The notes beneath the pieces are model-generated. The model searched no databases. It was not told the origin of the DNA and saw nothing but the letters and a program-made list of their open reading frames with translations. From CADCTQ01 sp963844325 (GTDB lineage Bacteria; Bacteroidota; Bacteroidia; Cytophagales; 172606-1): DNA of 64,000 nucleotides. The stretch is taken from positions 6,200,001 to 6,264,000 of the forward strand of contig CAWJNV010000002.1 in NCBI GenBank assembly GCA_963844325.1. The letters are read 5' to 3'. Within the stretch, counting starts at the first letter, position 1, and each line of letters starts with the position of its first letter. Both the position numbers and the translations under genes were made by a program. Shown here piece after piece: positions 1 through 9,500 of the stretch.

Positions 1-156
1 ATCATCTGCGGGATCGATCCTTACGACACCTGCAAGCATCCTTCGACCAATCATCCCTCAATCCAAAATCTGCGCAAATCTGCGCCCTTATCCGCGACAA
101 TCTGCGAGAAACCCTTCTTCTCCTCCCTAAAGCCCCTTCCCACCTGACCCCAATAT
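1..156. other. left-edge non-coding stretch with AATCTGCG motifs
   Basis: A short motif (AATCTGCG / ATCTGCGC) recurs three times around positions 66-112, similar to other dispersed intergenic motifs in this window. Plus-strand frame 1 is open from the window edge to a TGA at 145-147, so the tail of a gene that starts outside the window cannot be excluded. I recognise no protein in it. Confidence 0.3.
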
Positions 157-1161
157 TTACTGATTCGAACTCCGTTCGTGGCGCACGTACTCCTTGAGGG
201 CACTTTTGGTAATGATCTTCCCCTCATCCTCCGTGCCCCCCGGCGAATACACCGCCAGCAACGCCCCGTCGGCGGCGTTCATCACCAGGTGCAGGTAGTT
301 CACCTTGATCTTCGACCGCTTGGAAATGACCTCCGGAATGATCTGCACGTAGGCGTACGCGGAATCACCGCCCACGCGTGACTGGTACGTGCCGGCGTCC
401 ACCACCTGGTAGGCGCTTGGGTAAAGCGACTTTACGTTGTGTTCGTTGAGGTACGGGTGCAGCCAGTCCTTGCGGAGCAGCAGCGTAGTACTGTCGGGCA
501 GCGACGAGGCGTAGTTCAGCACGTCCTGCATTGCGGAGAGTTTCGGGGCCTTGGCCTCGCCGGCCCGGATGTACCGGTTGAGCATTTGCAGGCCAAACAC
601 CAGGTCAGCCTTGTCGGGCAGCACGTTGGAAAGGTTCTGGCTGAACACCGTGTTGTGGTTGCCCAGGTCCTCGATCAGTTTGAGTTCCATCACCGCGTAC
701 GTATCCCAGTGTTCGCGTTTTTTGTTCACCTCCGTGAAATTTTCTTCCCACACCAGCCCCGAATGGCGGCGGGCCCCCTCGGTACCCTTGTTGATGAAAT
801 TCTCCACGTGGGCGCAGTACAGTACCGCGTACGACTTCGTCTTGGTGCCCCGGCGCAACCGGTCGGCTTCCGAAAAAGTCATGTATTCGATGTCCTGCGG
901 CTGGTACGGCCAGTAGCGGGGCGCCACTTCCCGGATCCAGGCGTTGTACTGGGCAACGGCGGCCTTGTAGAGATCAATCTCCTTGGTTTTGCGCTTGCGG
1001 CGCAGCAGTTCGATCAGGCGGGGCGAATCCATTTCGGTCACCACAATCAGTTTGCGGGCCGGCAGTTCCCGCAGCCGGGTGGGTTCGCAGACGCCAAACT
1101 GCGCCTGGCTCACCCGGGCCGTCAGCAACAAAAGAATTGTCCAAAACCATCTCCCTTTCAT
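157..1161 (-). CDS. secreted hypothetical protein
   Basis: This is a 334-aa protein when started at the ATG at 1161. That start places a clean signal peptide at residues 1-20 (MKGRWFWTILLLLTARVSQA followed by Q), whereas the longer frame to 1218 puts 19 unlikely residues ahead of it. The mature part is mixed alpha/beta with a Lys/Arg-rich early segment (RRKRKTKE) and several Tyr/Trp-rich stretches. It has no catalytic motif I recognise. The protein is presumably exported to the periplasm. It ends just before a non-coding edge region, and the flavoprotein gene upstream on the same strand ends 93 bp before its start, so the two may be co-transcribed. Function is unknown. Confidence 0.75.
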   Translation of the reverse strand: MKGRWFWTILLLLTARVSQAQFGVCEPTRLRELPARKLIVVTEMDSPRLIELLRRKRKTKEIDLYKAAVAQYNAWIREVAPRYWPYQPQDIEYMTFSEADRLRRGTKTKSYAVLYCAHVENFINKGTEGARRHSGLVWEENFTEVNKKREHWDTYAVMELKLIEDLGNHNTVFSQNLSNVLPDKADLVFGLQMLNRYIRAGEAKAPKLSAMQDVLNYASSLPDSTTLLLRKDWLHPYLNEHNVKSLYPSAYQVVDAGTYQSRVGGDSAYAYVQIIPEVISKRSKIKVNYLHLVMNAADGALLAVYSPGGTEDEGKIITKSALKEYVRHERSSNQ

Positions 1162-1254
1162 AGCAGGTTCCTCGCAGGTAAATGTGATATTAACGTCAAA
1201 ATACCCCCAATCAGGCAAACCGGCGCGAAGGGAAAAAAGGTCCCGCGTGGGAAA

Positions 1255-2493
1255 TCAGAAGTTAAGTAAAAGTTTGAGGTAGAAGAGCGGCTTTTTCAGT
1301 TGGGCGCGCACATCCAGGTCGTTGAACATGCAGGAGAGCAACCCGGCAAAAGCGGGGTTGCGGGCGGCCTTGCGGGCCACCGCGTTGAAAAGCCAGGGGA
1401 AACGGAGCAACCGTTGCATCTGGTAACTCAGTTGCAGTTCGCGGCCCAGCCGCCGGTACACGGCCGCGTCGTACCCGCGCAGGCCGCGGGCCGAAAAGTC
1501 GCCCGTTTGCAGGGCAAGGGCCGCGTGTTCGGCCGCCCACCGCCCGCTGATCATGGCGTTGCTGATGCCTTCGCCGGTAAACGGGTCCACCAGGTGCGCC
1601 GCGTCGCCCACCAGCAGGTAGTGTTCACCCGAGATGTCCCGCCGCCGGCTGCCCAGCGGCAGGCCGTACCCCTTGACGTCGCCCACCCGTTCGGCCGCCG
1701 CAAACCGGCCCTTCAGCACCGGGTGCGTGGCAATCAGTTCCAGCATGGCCGCGCGGAGGTTGATGCGGCCCCGGCGGACGTGGCTGCTGAGCATGCCCAC
1801 GCCCACGTTGGCGTAGCCGTCGGGCAGCGGAAAAATCCAGAAATAACCCGGCAGGAAGGGCTCCAGAAAATGCAATTCGATGAAATTTTCCCGGTGGCAG
1901 CCCGCTACGTTGCGGTAATACGCCCGCAGGCCCGCGCAGTGGTGGTCGGGTCGCAGGTCGAGGCCGGCGGCCTTGCGGCTGAACGCCGACTGGGCCCCAT
2001 TGGCAATAATGAGCAGCCGCGACCGGACGCACGGAGTACCGGACGCGTCGGCCAGGGACCAGTAGCCGTCGGCGAAAGAAAACGTTTGTAGGTGCACCCC
2101 TTCCCGCAGGGTGATTTCGGGGCGCCGCCGGGCTTCGTCCACCAGCAGGTTGTCAAAATCGATCCGGCGGGCGACGTAGCCGGGCGCCGCTTCGGCCCCG
2201 GGGTCGTACCCGGCCCGGAAGGGAATGCCCAGGGGTTGCCCGTCGGGGGCCGTCAGTTGCATGCCCCAGGCGGGGAGGCTCATGGCGCTGCCGGCCAGTT
2301 TGTCGGGCAGGACCGCGTCGATGCGCCGCAGTTCGTTTACCACCTTGCCGCTCAGGGCGTCGCCGCACACCTTGTCGCGGGGGAAAAACGCCTTGTCCAC
2401 CAGGGTGCAGGGAATGCCCCGGTTGGCCAGGTGCAAAGCGGCCGTTACGCCGCCCGGCCCGGCCCCTACAATGCACACGTCGGTCTGCTGCAT
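1255..2493 (-). CDS. geranylgeranyl-reductase family FAD oxidoreductase
   Basis: This 412-aa flavoprotein has the N-terminal dinucleotide-binding loop VGAGPGG (about residues 9-15) followed by the ribose-binding acid in TLVDK. The CGD motif (KVCGDALSG) near residue 43 and the second FAD motif GDAAHLVDPFTGEGI near residue 297 are typical of the geranylgeranyl reductase/FixC-like branch of the p-hydroxybenzoate hydroxylase superfamily. Members reduce isoprenoid chains or hydroxylate lipid- and quinone-like substrates, and the substrate here cannot be read from sequence. Length is normal for the family. There are no membrane segments. The ATG at 2493 is followed immediately by the FAD motif, which supports this start. 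Confidence 0.85.
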   Translation of the reverse strand: MQQTDVCIVGAGPGGVTAALHLANRGIPCTLVDKAFFPRDKVCGDALSGKVVNELRRIDAVLPDKLAGSAMSLPAWGMQLTAPDGQPLGIPFRAGYDPGAEAAPGYVARRIDFDNLLVDEARRRPEITLREGVHLQTFSFADGYWSLADASGTPCVRSRLLIIANGAQSAFSRKAAGLDLRPDHHCAGLRAYYRNVAGCHRENFIELHFLEPFLPGYFWIFPLPDGYANVGVGMLSSHVRRGRINLRAAMLELIATHPVLKGRFAAAERVGDVKGYGLPLGSRRRDISGEHYLLVGDAAHLVDPFTGEGISNAMISGRWAAEHAALALQTGDFSARGLRGYDAAVYRRLGRELQLSYQMQRLLRFPWLFNAVARKAARNPAFAGLLSCMFNDLDVRAQLKKPLFYLKLLLNF

Positions 2494-2549
2494 GAATGGT
2501 GGAAGGGAAGGGAGGAAAATTACGCATTTAAATGATAAGGGGGGGGAAA

Positions 2550-2745
2550 GGAGGAGCGAGGAGCGAGGAGGCTAACGCGAGGATCAACGGGCCAGCGGGC
2601 TGGCGCGAAGCTATGCTTCGTGCCTACTATGCTTTCCGCCTCTGGCGGAACAGAAGGACTGCGTGGGTGGATAAGGAATTGCAGGCCCATGCTACTTCGC
2701 GTTAGCCCCCTTCTCGCTCCTCGCTTCTCACTCCTCGCTTCTCCT
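2550..2745. repeat. inverted repeat, GAGGAGCGAGGAG family
   Basis: The left arm (2552-2577, gaggagcgaggagcgaggag then gctaacgcgag) and the right arm (2692-2744, cttcgcgttagc then ttctcgctcctcgcttctc) are inverted copies around a central, partly self-complementary stretch. The same arm sequence recurs at 13102-13214 and 40946-41057. It fills the whole space between two minus-strand genes and ends one base before the downstream stop codon. Confidence 0.75.
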
Positions 2746-3345
2746 TTAGTCCGATGGCAGTTCGCAGCCGTAGGCGGTGGTAGCGAGGTCACTGAAGGTG
2801 GGGGAAGGCGTGCCGGCCAGCAGGGAATCAATGGCCATTTGGGCGTAGTTGCTGTGGGGCGTGGTGCAGTAACGACTTTTGTTGTAATTGCCCCGGTAAT
2901 AGAGTTTGCCGCTGGTATCCACCAGGGCGGCTTGGGGCGTGGCGTACACGCCGCAGGCCCGGGCCAGTTGCTCCCGCCCGTCGGCCACCACGGGCATGGG
3001 CAAGTCGTACCGGCGGCGGATCTCCCCGGTCTGCGCCGCGAAGTGTTCGGGCACCACGGCCAGGAAAGTGACGGCGCCGGCGTAGCGTTGGGCCAGGTGC
3101 TTCAGGTGCTTGAGGTTGAACCGCGAACAGGGGCAGTCGGGATTGAAAAAGTGCAACAGCACCGGTTTACGGACCGCACCGGCCGCCACGGGTACCACCA
3201 CCCTTTCGCCCGGCAGCACGGCCACATAGTCTGTCGGCACCGGCGTGGGCCGGGCGTATTGCAATTCCTGCTGCCAGAAAAGGGCGGCAATGCCGCATAC
3301 AATCAGAATGAGGGCCGTAGCGGCCAGCCAGTGGTTGGGTTTCAC
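2746..3345 (-). CDS. membrane-anchored thioredoxin-fold protein
   Basis: This 199-aa protein starts at a GTG (3345). Residues 8-25 form an N-terminal membrane anchor or signal (a run of Ala/Leu/Ile/Val). The rest has a thioredoxin-like layout: HFFNPDCPCSRF around residues 65-76 carries a C-P-C pair at the position of the CxxC active site, followed by a beta-alpha pattern and a later cis-Pro-like segment (YATPQAALVD). The CPC spacing differs from the classical CxxC motif, so disulfide chemistry is plausible but not certain; an AhpC/TSA-like or SCO-like role is an alternative. It is divergent from the acyl-CoA dehydrogenase gene, and the 149-bp gap should contain both promoters. Confidence 0.7.
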   Translation of the reverse strand: MKPNHWLAATALILIVCGIAALFWQQELQYARPTPVPTDYVAVLPGERVVVPVAAGAVRKPVLLHFFNPDCPCSRFNLKHLKHLAQRYAGAVTFLAVVPEHFAAQTGEIRRRYDLPMPVVADGREQLARACGVYATPQAALVDTSGKLYYRGNYNKSRYCTTPHSNYAQMAIDSLLAGTPSPTFSDLATTAYGCELPSD

Positions 3346-3494
3346 GCAGAATGGGAGGGTGATGGGTTACAGCCGGGTCGGACCGGCATTGCAGCAGTAA
3401 CCCAAAAGTAACCCGGCCGGTTGGGCCATAAACGGGCAGATTGGCGCGTTTTGTAGAAGATGTAAGAAAGCTTTCAAAAGAAAACCAGCCTCCC

Positions 3495-4709
3495 ATGCGC
3501 AACTTGTTTACCTCGCCCCGCCTCGAAACCCTGCTGCCCGCCCTCCGCGAATTCGTCGAAGGCGAACTGCTCCCGCTGGAGGCGCAATTTCTGAACGGCC
3601 CCTTCAGCCGCGTGGAACCACCCTTGCGGGAACTGCGGGAAGCGGTAAAACGCCGGGGCTGGTGGGCGCCCCACCTGCCCGAAGCGGAGGGCGGCATGGG
3701 CCTCTCCCTTACCGAGTTCGCGCAGGTGAGCGAAGCGCTGGGCAAGACGCCCCTGGGGCACTACGCGTTCAATTGCCAGGCGCCCGACGTCGGCAACATG
3801 GAACTGCTGCACAAGTTCGGGACCGAAAGCCAGCACCGGCAATTTCTGGCGCCCTTGACGCAAGGCCGCATCCGTTCGTGCTTCTCGATGACGGAGCCCG
3901 ACCTGGCGGGTTCCAACCCGGTGCTGCTGCGCACCACGGCCGCGCGGGAGGGCGACGCGTACGTGATCAACGGGCACAAGTGGTTTACCACGGCCGCCGA
4001 CGGGGCCGCCTTTGCCATCGTAATGGCCGTAACCAACCCCGATCACCCCAACCCCTACGCCCGGGCCAGCATGCTCGTCGTGCCCACCGATACGCCCGGC
4101 TTCCGGCTGGTGCGCAACATCCCGATCATGGGCGAAGCCGGCGACGGGTACAACAGCCACGCCGAAATCCGCTACGAAAACTGCCGGGTGCCCGCCGCGC
4201 ACCTGCTGGGTCCCGAAGGGGGCGGCTTTAAGCTGGCCCAGGAACGGCTCGGCCCGGGCCGCATCCACCACTGCATGCGCTGGATCGGCATCTGCGAAAG
4301 GGCGTTTGCCATGATGTGCGGGCGGGCCGCTACCCGCCAGGTGGCCCCCGGCGAGTACCTCGGCCACCGCCAAACGGTGCAGCACTGGATTGCCGAAAGC
4401 CGGGCGGGCATCAACGCCGCCCGGCTCATGGTGCTGCACACGGCGCAGGGCATGGAACGCGAAGGCCAGGAGGCCGTGCGCGACGAGATATCCACGATTA
4501 AATTCTTCGTGGCCAACGTGCTGCAAACGGTAGTAGACCGGGCCATCCAGGTGCACGGGGCGCTGGGCCTCACCGACGACACGGTGCTGTCGTACTGGTA
4601 CCGCCACGAACGCGGCGCCCGCATCTACGACGGCCCCGACGAGGTGCACAAGTCGGTACTGGCCCGCCGCATCCTCAAGGGCTACGGGCTGGAAGCGGGA
4701 AAAGGGTAG
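3495..4709 (+). CDS. acyl-CoA dehydrogenase, ACAD10/11-like
   Basis: I chose the ATG at 3495 (404 aa) over a TTG 54 bases upstream because the protein then begins with a normal acyl-CoA dehydrogenase N-terminus. All three acyl-CoA dehydrogenase domains are present: an all-helical N-terminal part, a beta domain with CFSMTEPDLAGSNP near residue 130 (flavin/substrate loop), and a C-terminal helical domain ending in the YDGPDEVHKSVLARRI motif of the ACAD10/11 branch. Family members oxidise acyl-CoAs, in this branch probably long or hydroxylated chains after phosphorylation by a partner kinase-like protein. That partner is present at 10124 but is split off by the SusC/SusD operon. Confidence 0.88.
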   Translation: MRNLFTSPRLETLLPALREFVEGELLPLEAQFLNGPFSRVEPPLRELREAVKRRGWWAPHLPEAEGGMGLSLTEFAQVSEALGKTPLGHYAFNCQAPDVGNMELLHKFGTESQHRQFLAPLTQGRIRSCFSMTEPDLAGSNPVLLRTTAAREGDAYVINGHKWFTTAADGAAFAIVMAVTNPDHPNPYARASMLVVPTDTPGFRLVRNIPIMGEAGDGYNSHAEIRYENCRVPAAHLLGPEGGGFKLAQERLGPGRIHHCMRWIGICERAFAMMCGRAATRQVAPGEYLGHRQTVQHWIAESRAGINAARLMVLHTAQGMEREGQEAVRDEISTIKFFVANVLQTVVDRAIQVHGALGLTDDTVLSYWYRHERGARIYDGPDEVHKSVLARRILKGYGLEAGKG

Positions 4710-4796
4710 AAGGTTGTAGTAAGGTTTGCCCTGGATAGTAACGCCGGGTTGCCGGAAGGTGAAATGCGCAGACCGGTTTGGGCAATCATAAAAAGA

Positions 4797-4842
4797 ACTG
4801 AACCGCAAGGATCGCAAAGAGAAGACGCAAAGGGCGCAACAA
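4797..4842. repeat. CGCAAAG-type dispersed repeat
   Basis: The stretch gaaccgcaaggatcgcaaag followed by agacgcaaagggcgcaac matches related stretches at 36505-36535 (gcgcaaaggacgcaaag) and, inverted, at 39757-39777 (tttgcgatccttgcggttc). It is short and non-coding, and lies downstream of the acyl-CoA dehydrogenase stop. Confidence 0.55.
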
Positions 4843-4907
4843 GCAACGCCCCGAAGCCCCCGTCGCTCCCTTGCTCCCCCGGGGCTGCCCGCCGCCGGTG
4901 TAATAAA

Positions 4908-4935
4908 AAAAGGCTTCCCCGGGGGAAGCCTTTCA
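4908..4935 (-). terminator. Rho-independent terminator of the SusC/SusD operon
   Basis: A GC-rich perfect hairpin (AAGGCTTCCCC / GGGGAAGCCTT) reads on the minus strand into a T-run (TTTTTTTATT), about 50 bp past the SusD stop. It could also act weakly for the convergent acyl-CoA dehydrogenase gene. Confidence 0.75.
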
Positions 4936-4984
4936 GGCATTTTGCTTTCGCACCGTTCATTGAACAACCAACGACGAATCCGTA

Positions 4985-6544
4985 TTACAGCGGGTAGCCC
5001 GGGTTCTGGACCTTCAGGTTCGGGTTGTTCTGCATTTCCGGCACGGGAATGGGGAACAGGAGGTGCTTTTCCTGGAGCGGCTGGTTGGAACTCAGGTTGA
5101 TGTGCCCCACGAAGTTGTCGAAGCCCCGCGTGGTCTCGTTGTACACTTTCCGCAGGCGCACCATGTCGAACCAGGTGATCATCTCGTAACACAACTCGTG
5201 CCAGCGTTCCCGCCATACGGCCTCCCGGAAGGTGCTCTGGGAATATTCGCCGGGGGTTGGGGTGGTGAGTCTGGCGCGGTCCCGGATGCTCTTGAGGGCG
5301 TTGTAGGCCATGTCATTGGGCCCGCCGATCTCATTCTGCGCTTCGGCGTAGATCAGCAGCACCTCCGCGTACCGGATCAGCGGCACGTTCAGGTTGTCGT
5401 TGCGGGTACCGGTCATCCCGGCCGTCCCGTTGGCCGCCACGTTGAAGTGCTTGTAAATGTAAGGCGCCCCCAGATCGAAAAGCGCGCCGTTGCCGTTGGT
5501 ATAGTAGGTGGTGTAGAAGTACCCTTCCCGGTCCTTGGTCCGCAGGTCGCCGGGCTCGTAGGAGTTGTAGAACGACAACGTGGGCACCGTGCTGCCCGTG
5601 CCCGAAGCGCCGCGGTACGTCACGGGCTTGAAGTTGGGGAACATGTTGCCCATCGGGTTTTCGGCCACGACGCGGTTGTACTGGAGCATGAAAATGTGTT
5701 CGCCCCGGTTCTTGAGCGTCTCCTGGTGCACCTCGTTGTAGGTATCAAACAGCTTGATCGCCCCGCCGCTGGCGTTGGCGTACGTAATTACCTCGGCGGC
5801 TTTCTGGGCGGCCAACTGGTAGTGCGAAGCCCCTTTGTTGAGCGGGAACCCGGCCATGGTCAGATACACCTTGGCCAGTTGCGACTTGACGGCCGCCAGG
5901 TTCACCCGGCCGCTGGGGTCCGTCCAGGCCAGCCCGGCGTTTTCGGCCGCCAGCAGGTCCTCCACGATCAGCTGGTATACTTCTTCCTGCGAGGCGCGGG
6001 TCGGCATGAAATCCGGCGACTCAATCGTCTGCGGCTTGGTGATCAGCGGAATGTCGCCCCACAGCCGGACGGCGTAGAAATACGCCCAGGCGCGGAGAAA
6101 GCTGGCTTCGCCCAACACCTTGTTCCGCTGCACTTCGTTCATCGGCGAAATGCCCGGCACGCGGTCCAGCACCAGGTTGGCCTGGGCAATCACTTTGTAA
6201 AGGCCGTTCCACCAGTTGATCACGTGCCCGTTGTTGCCGTCGTACACCAGCCCGTACAGGTTGTTGAGGTCGGAGTTCTGGGCGGTTTCCGTGGTGGAAG
6301 TTCCAGTAGGCGCTTCCAGCAACTGCCAGTTGGACGAGAAGATGCCGGCCCCGTCGCCGATGAACCGGGTGTCGGCGTAAATGGAGGCAAGGCCCGCCTC
6401 GGCGTGTTCGGGAATCGTGTAGAAATTATCCGGGCTCAGGTTGGAAAGATCCTCTTCTTCGAGGAAATCCGAGCAACCCGACGCCAGCAGTACCGCCCCG
6501 AAAAGCAGTAGTTTGCCGGCCTTTGCAATTATGTTCAGCTTCAT
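4985..6544 (-). CDS. SusD/RagB-family outer-membrane lipoprotein
   Basis: Starting at the ATG at 6544 gives a 519-aa protein with a lipoprotein signal peptide ending in the lipobox LASGC (Cys about residue 24). The upstream extension to 6589 overlaps the SusC stop and lacks a signal. The SusD fold is recognisable from the opening SDFLEEEDLSNLSPDNFY, the TPR-like helices and the C-terminal RYAEVLLIYAEAQNE and WRERWHEL motifs. SusD proteins sit on the outside of the outer membrane, bind a glycan or peptide and hand it to the SusC channel. It follows susC by 34 bp. No dedicated hydrolase adjoins, so the substrate is unknown. Confidence 0.95.
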   Translation of the reverse strand: MKLNIIAKAGKLLLFGAVLLASGCSDFLEEEDLSNLSPDNFYTIPEHAEAGLASIYADTRFIGDGAGIFSSNWQLLEAPTGTSTTETAQNSDLNNLYGLVYDGNNGHVINWWNGLYKVIAQANLVLDRVPGISPMNEVQRNKVLGEASFLRAWAYFYAVRLWGDIPLITKPQTIESPDFMPTRASQEEVYQLIVEDLLAAENAGLAWTDPSGRVNLAAVKSQLAKVYLTMAGFPLNKGASHYQLAAQKAAEVITYANASGGAIKLFDTYNEVHQETLKNRGEHIFMLQYNRVVAENPMGNMFPNFKPVTYRGASGTGSTVPTLSFYNSYEPGDLRTKDREGYFYTTYYTNGNGALFDLGAPYIYKHFNVAANGTAGMTGTRNDNLNVPLIRYAEVLLIYAEAQNEIGGPNDMAYNALKSIRDRARLTTPTPGEYSQSTFREAVWRERWHELCYEMITWFDMVRLRKVYNETTRGFDNFVGHINLSSNQPLQEKHLLFPIPVPEMQNNPNLKVQNPGYPL

Positions 6545-6578
6545 ACGAATGTGTCTTTGGTAGGGAGAAAAGAGTGGT

Positions 6579-9500
6579 TTAGAGGGCAATGTTGACGCCC
6601 ACCAGGAAGATGGTCGGGCGGGGATAGCTGTGCCAGTTCATGCCCTGGGAAAATACGTTGTTTTCGTCGTTGGCGTAGCCGCCCGTCGGCGTGGTTTCCG
6701 GGTCGCCGTTCACCTCGTCGTCCGTCAGCAGGAAGAAATTCTGCACCGAGCCGTAAACGCGCAGGTTGCTCAGTTTGAGGCGGCTGTAGAGGGCCTGCGG
6801 AATGTTGTAGCCCACCAGCAGGTTGCGGCCGCGGATGAACGAGCCGTCCTTGATCCAGTGCGTATCCACGTTGGTCACGTAGCCGGCCCGGGTGTCGCGC
6901 ACTTCGGCGATCATCGTGTTCTGGTTGTCGGGCGTCCAGCCATCCAGCACGGTGGCGTAGCTGTTGGCCAGGGCCTGGCGGTCTTCGCTTGAGTGCAGCG
7001 TCATGTCGAGGATGTCGTTGCCGTAGGAATACTGCAATTCCACCGTCAGCTCCAGGCCGCCGTACTTGAAGGTGTTGCTGAACCCGCCGAGGCCTTTGGG
7101 GCTGCCGTTGCCGATGATCATCCGGTCGGCGTCGGTGATGGCGTAATCGCCGTTCACGTCCAGGTACTTGATGTCGCCCGGCAGGATCGTGCGGCCGGCC
7201 CGGTAGCTCACGAATTTGGCGGCTTCATCCCGTTCGGCTTCGCTCCAGGTGCCCAGTCGCACCAGCCCCCAGAACGACCCGGCCGGCTGGCCCACGCGGA
7301 TGATGTTGGTGGGGTTGGTGAAGTTGGGCCCGCCCACGCCGAAGATGTCGGCCGGGCTGGCCAGCGACAGGATCTTGTTGCGGTTCATGGCGATGTTGAA
7401 GTTGGTATTCCAGGTGAACTTCCCGGCCTGCACCGGCGTGGCGTTAAGCGACAACTCCAGCCCCTTGTTCTCCATCGAACCGATGTTTTTGCGGATGTTG
7501 GGGTACCCGCTCGTGCGGGGCACGGGGGCGTCGAGCAGCATGTCGGTGGTTTTGCGGTAGTACAGGTCGGCTTCCACCGAAATCCGGTTGTTGAACAACC
7601 CGAGTTCGAGGCCCACGTCGCTCTGCGCCGTTCTTTCCCACCGCAGGTCGGGGTTGGCCAACCGGTTCAGGCCGGTACCCCCTACCCGGGCGTCGTTGAT
7701 CACGGCGGCGTAGTTGGACCGCAACAGGGACAAAGAGGTATAAGGCGGAATTTCGGAGTTGCCCGCCAGGCCGTAGCTGGTGCGCAGCTTCAGGTTGGAA
7801 ATCACCCGGTTGTTTTTCAGGAAGGGTTCTTCGGAAATCCGCCAGGCCAGGGCCGCCGAGGGGAAGACCGCGTACTTGTTGTTGGTACCAAACTTGGAAG
7901 CGCCGTCGGTCCGGCCGGTCAGGGTGAACAGGTACTTGTCGAGCAGGATGTAATTGAACCGGGCAAAGTACGAGTTGAGCGCGTGTGCGGTCGCATTGGA
8001 TTCAACCCGGGGGTTGGTGCTGCCGGCGCCCATGTTGTTGAAGTTAAAATAGTCGGTCGAAAAGCTTTCGACCAGCCCGGCAATCCGGAAGAAGTTGGTT
8101 TGCTGCCACGAAATCCCGAGCAACCCCTGGATTTCGTGAATGTCGCCCAGACGCTTGTTGTAGGTCAGGTAATTCTCCAGTGACCAGAAGGTTTCTTTCC
8201 GGTTGCGGGTGGCGGCAATGCCCTGCTGGGTGAGGTTCAGCGTACGGCCGCTGTACTCATTGCGCTCCTGGGTGATTACGTTGGTGCCCAGGACCGTTTT
8301 CATTTCCAACCCTTTGGCAAAGGTGATGTTGGTAAAGAAGCTGCCCAGGACGGTCTGCGTGTTCATGATGTACTTGGTCTGCTCCAGCCGGTGTACCACG
8401 TTGAAGCGGCCCTCGGCGTTGGGATAGTGCCGGTTGTCGGCGTAGGTGCCGTCTTCGTACCGCACGGGCATGAAGGGGAAGTCTTCCACGATGCTGCGGG
8501 CCACCTGGTCGCTCTGGTCCACCAGGTTTTCGCCCTGGTTGGTGTAGCTCAGCGTACCGCCGATTTTGAGCCATTTCTTGATCTGGCTGTCGAAGGTGAA
8601 CCGGCCCGAGTACCGCTTCAGGTAAGACGTTTTGATGAGGCCCTGGTCGTTGCGGTAGCCCAGCGACACCGAGAACGTATTCCGTTCGTTACCGCCCGTA
8701 AAGCCCAGCTGGTGGTTCTGCGACACGCGGTTTTGGGTGGCTTCCTTGAGCCAGTCGGTGTCGTAAAGCGGGTTGCCGTTGGCGTCAAAGAGCCGGGGGT
8801 CGGTCCGCGCCAGCGCCGGGTCCCGCGAGACGTACCGGCCGAGTTGCCAGTTCACCGGGTCGTACTTCTCCATGTTGCGGTAAGCCAGGTCTTCTACGGC
8901 CAGGAATTCCCGGGCGTTGAGCCGCCGGGGAAAATTAGGCCCCACCGTGGGTACGCTGAAATCGGCGGCGTACGTGATCTGACCATCGCCCGACTTGCCC
9001 CGCCTGGTGGTGATGAGAATGACCCCGTTGGCCCCCCGCGACCCGTAAATGGCCGTGGAAGAAGCATCCTTGAGCACTTCCACCGATACGATGTCGTTGG
9101 GATTGATGTAGTCGATGGCCTGGCTGGCCTGGTCCTGGTTGCTCATCGGCAGTTGCACGCCGTCCACTACGTACAGGGGGTTGTTGGACGAGTTGATCGA
9201 ACTGAAACCCCGGATGCGGACGTTGGCCCGTCCGCCGGGACGACCCGAGTTGCTGTTGACCTGCACGCCGGCCAGGCGGCCCGCCAGGGCCTGGTTGAGC
9301 GAAGCGGCGGGCCGCTCCTGCAACTGCGCGGCTTTTACCGAACTCACCGACCCGGTCAGGTCGGATTTGTTTTGCGTACCGTAACCGATCACCACCACTT
9401 CGTCGAGGCTGTTTTCGACGTCGGCCATTTGCACGTCAATGGTGCTGCGTTCCCCTACGAGTACCTCCTGCGTGGCGTACCCGATGAATGAAAATACCAG

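Noticed and set aside
3474..5216. A 580-codon open frame antisense to the acyl-CoA dehydrogenase
   Set aside because: It overlaps two genes with clear domains and has no recognisable domain.
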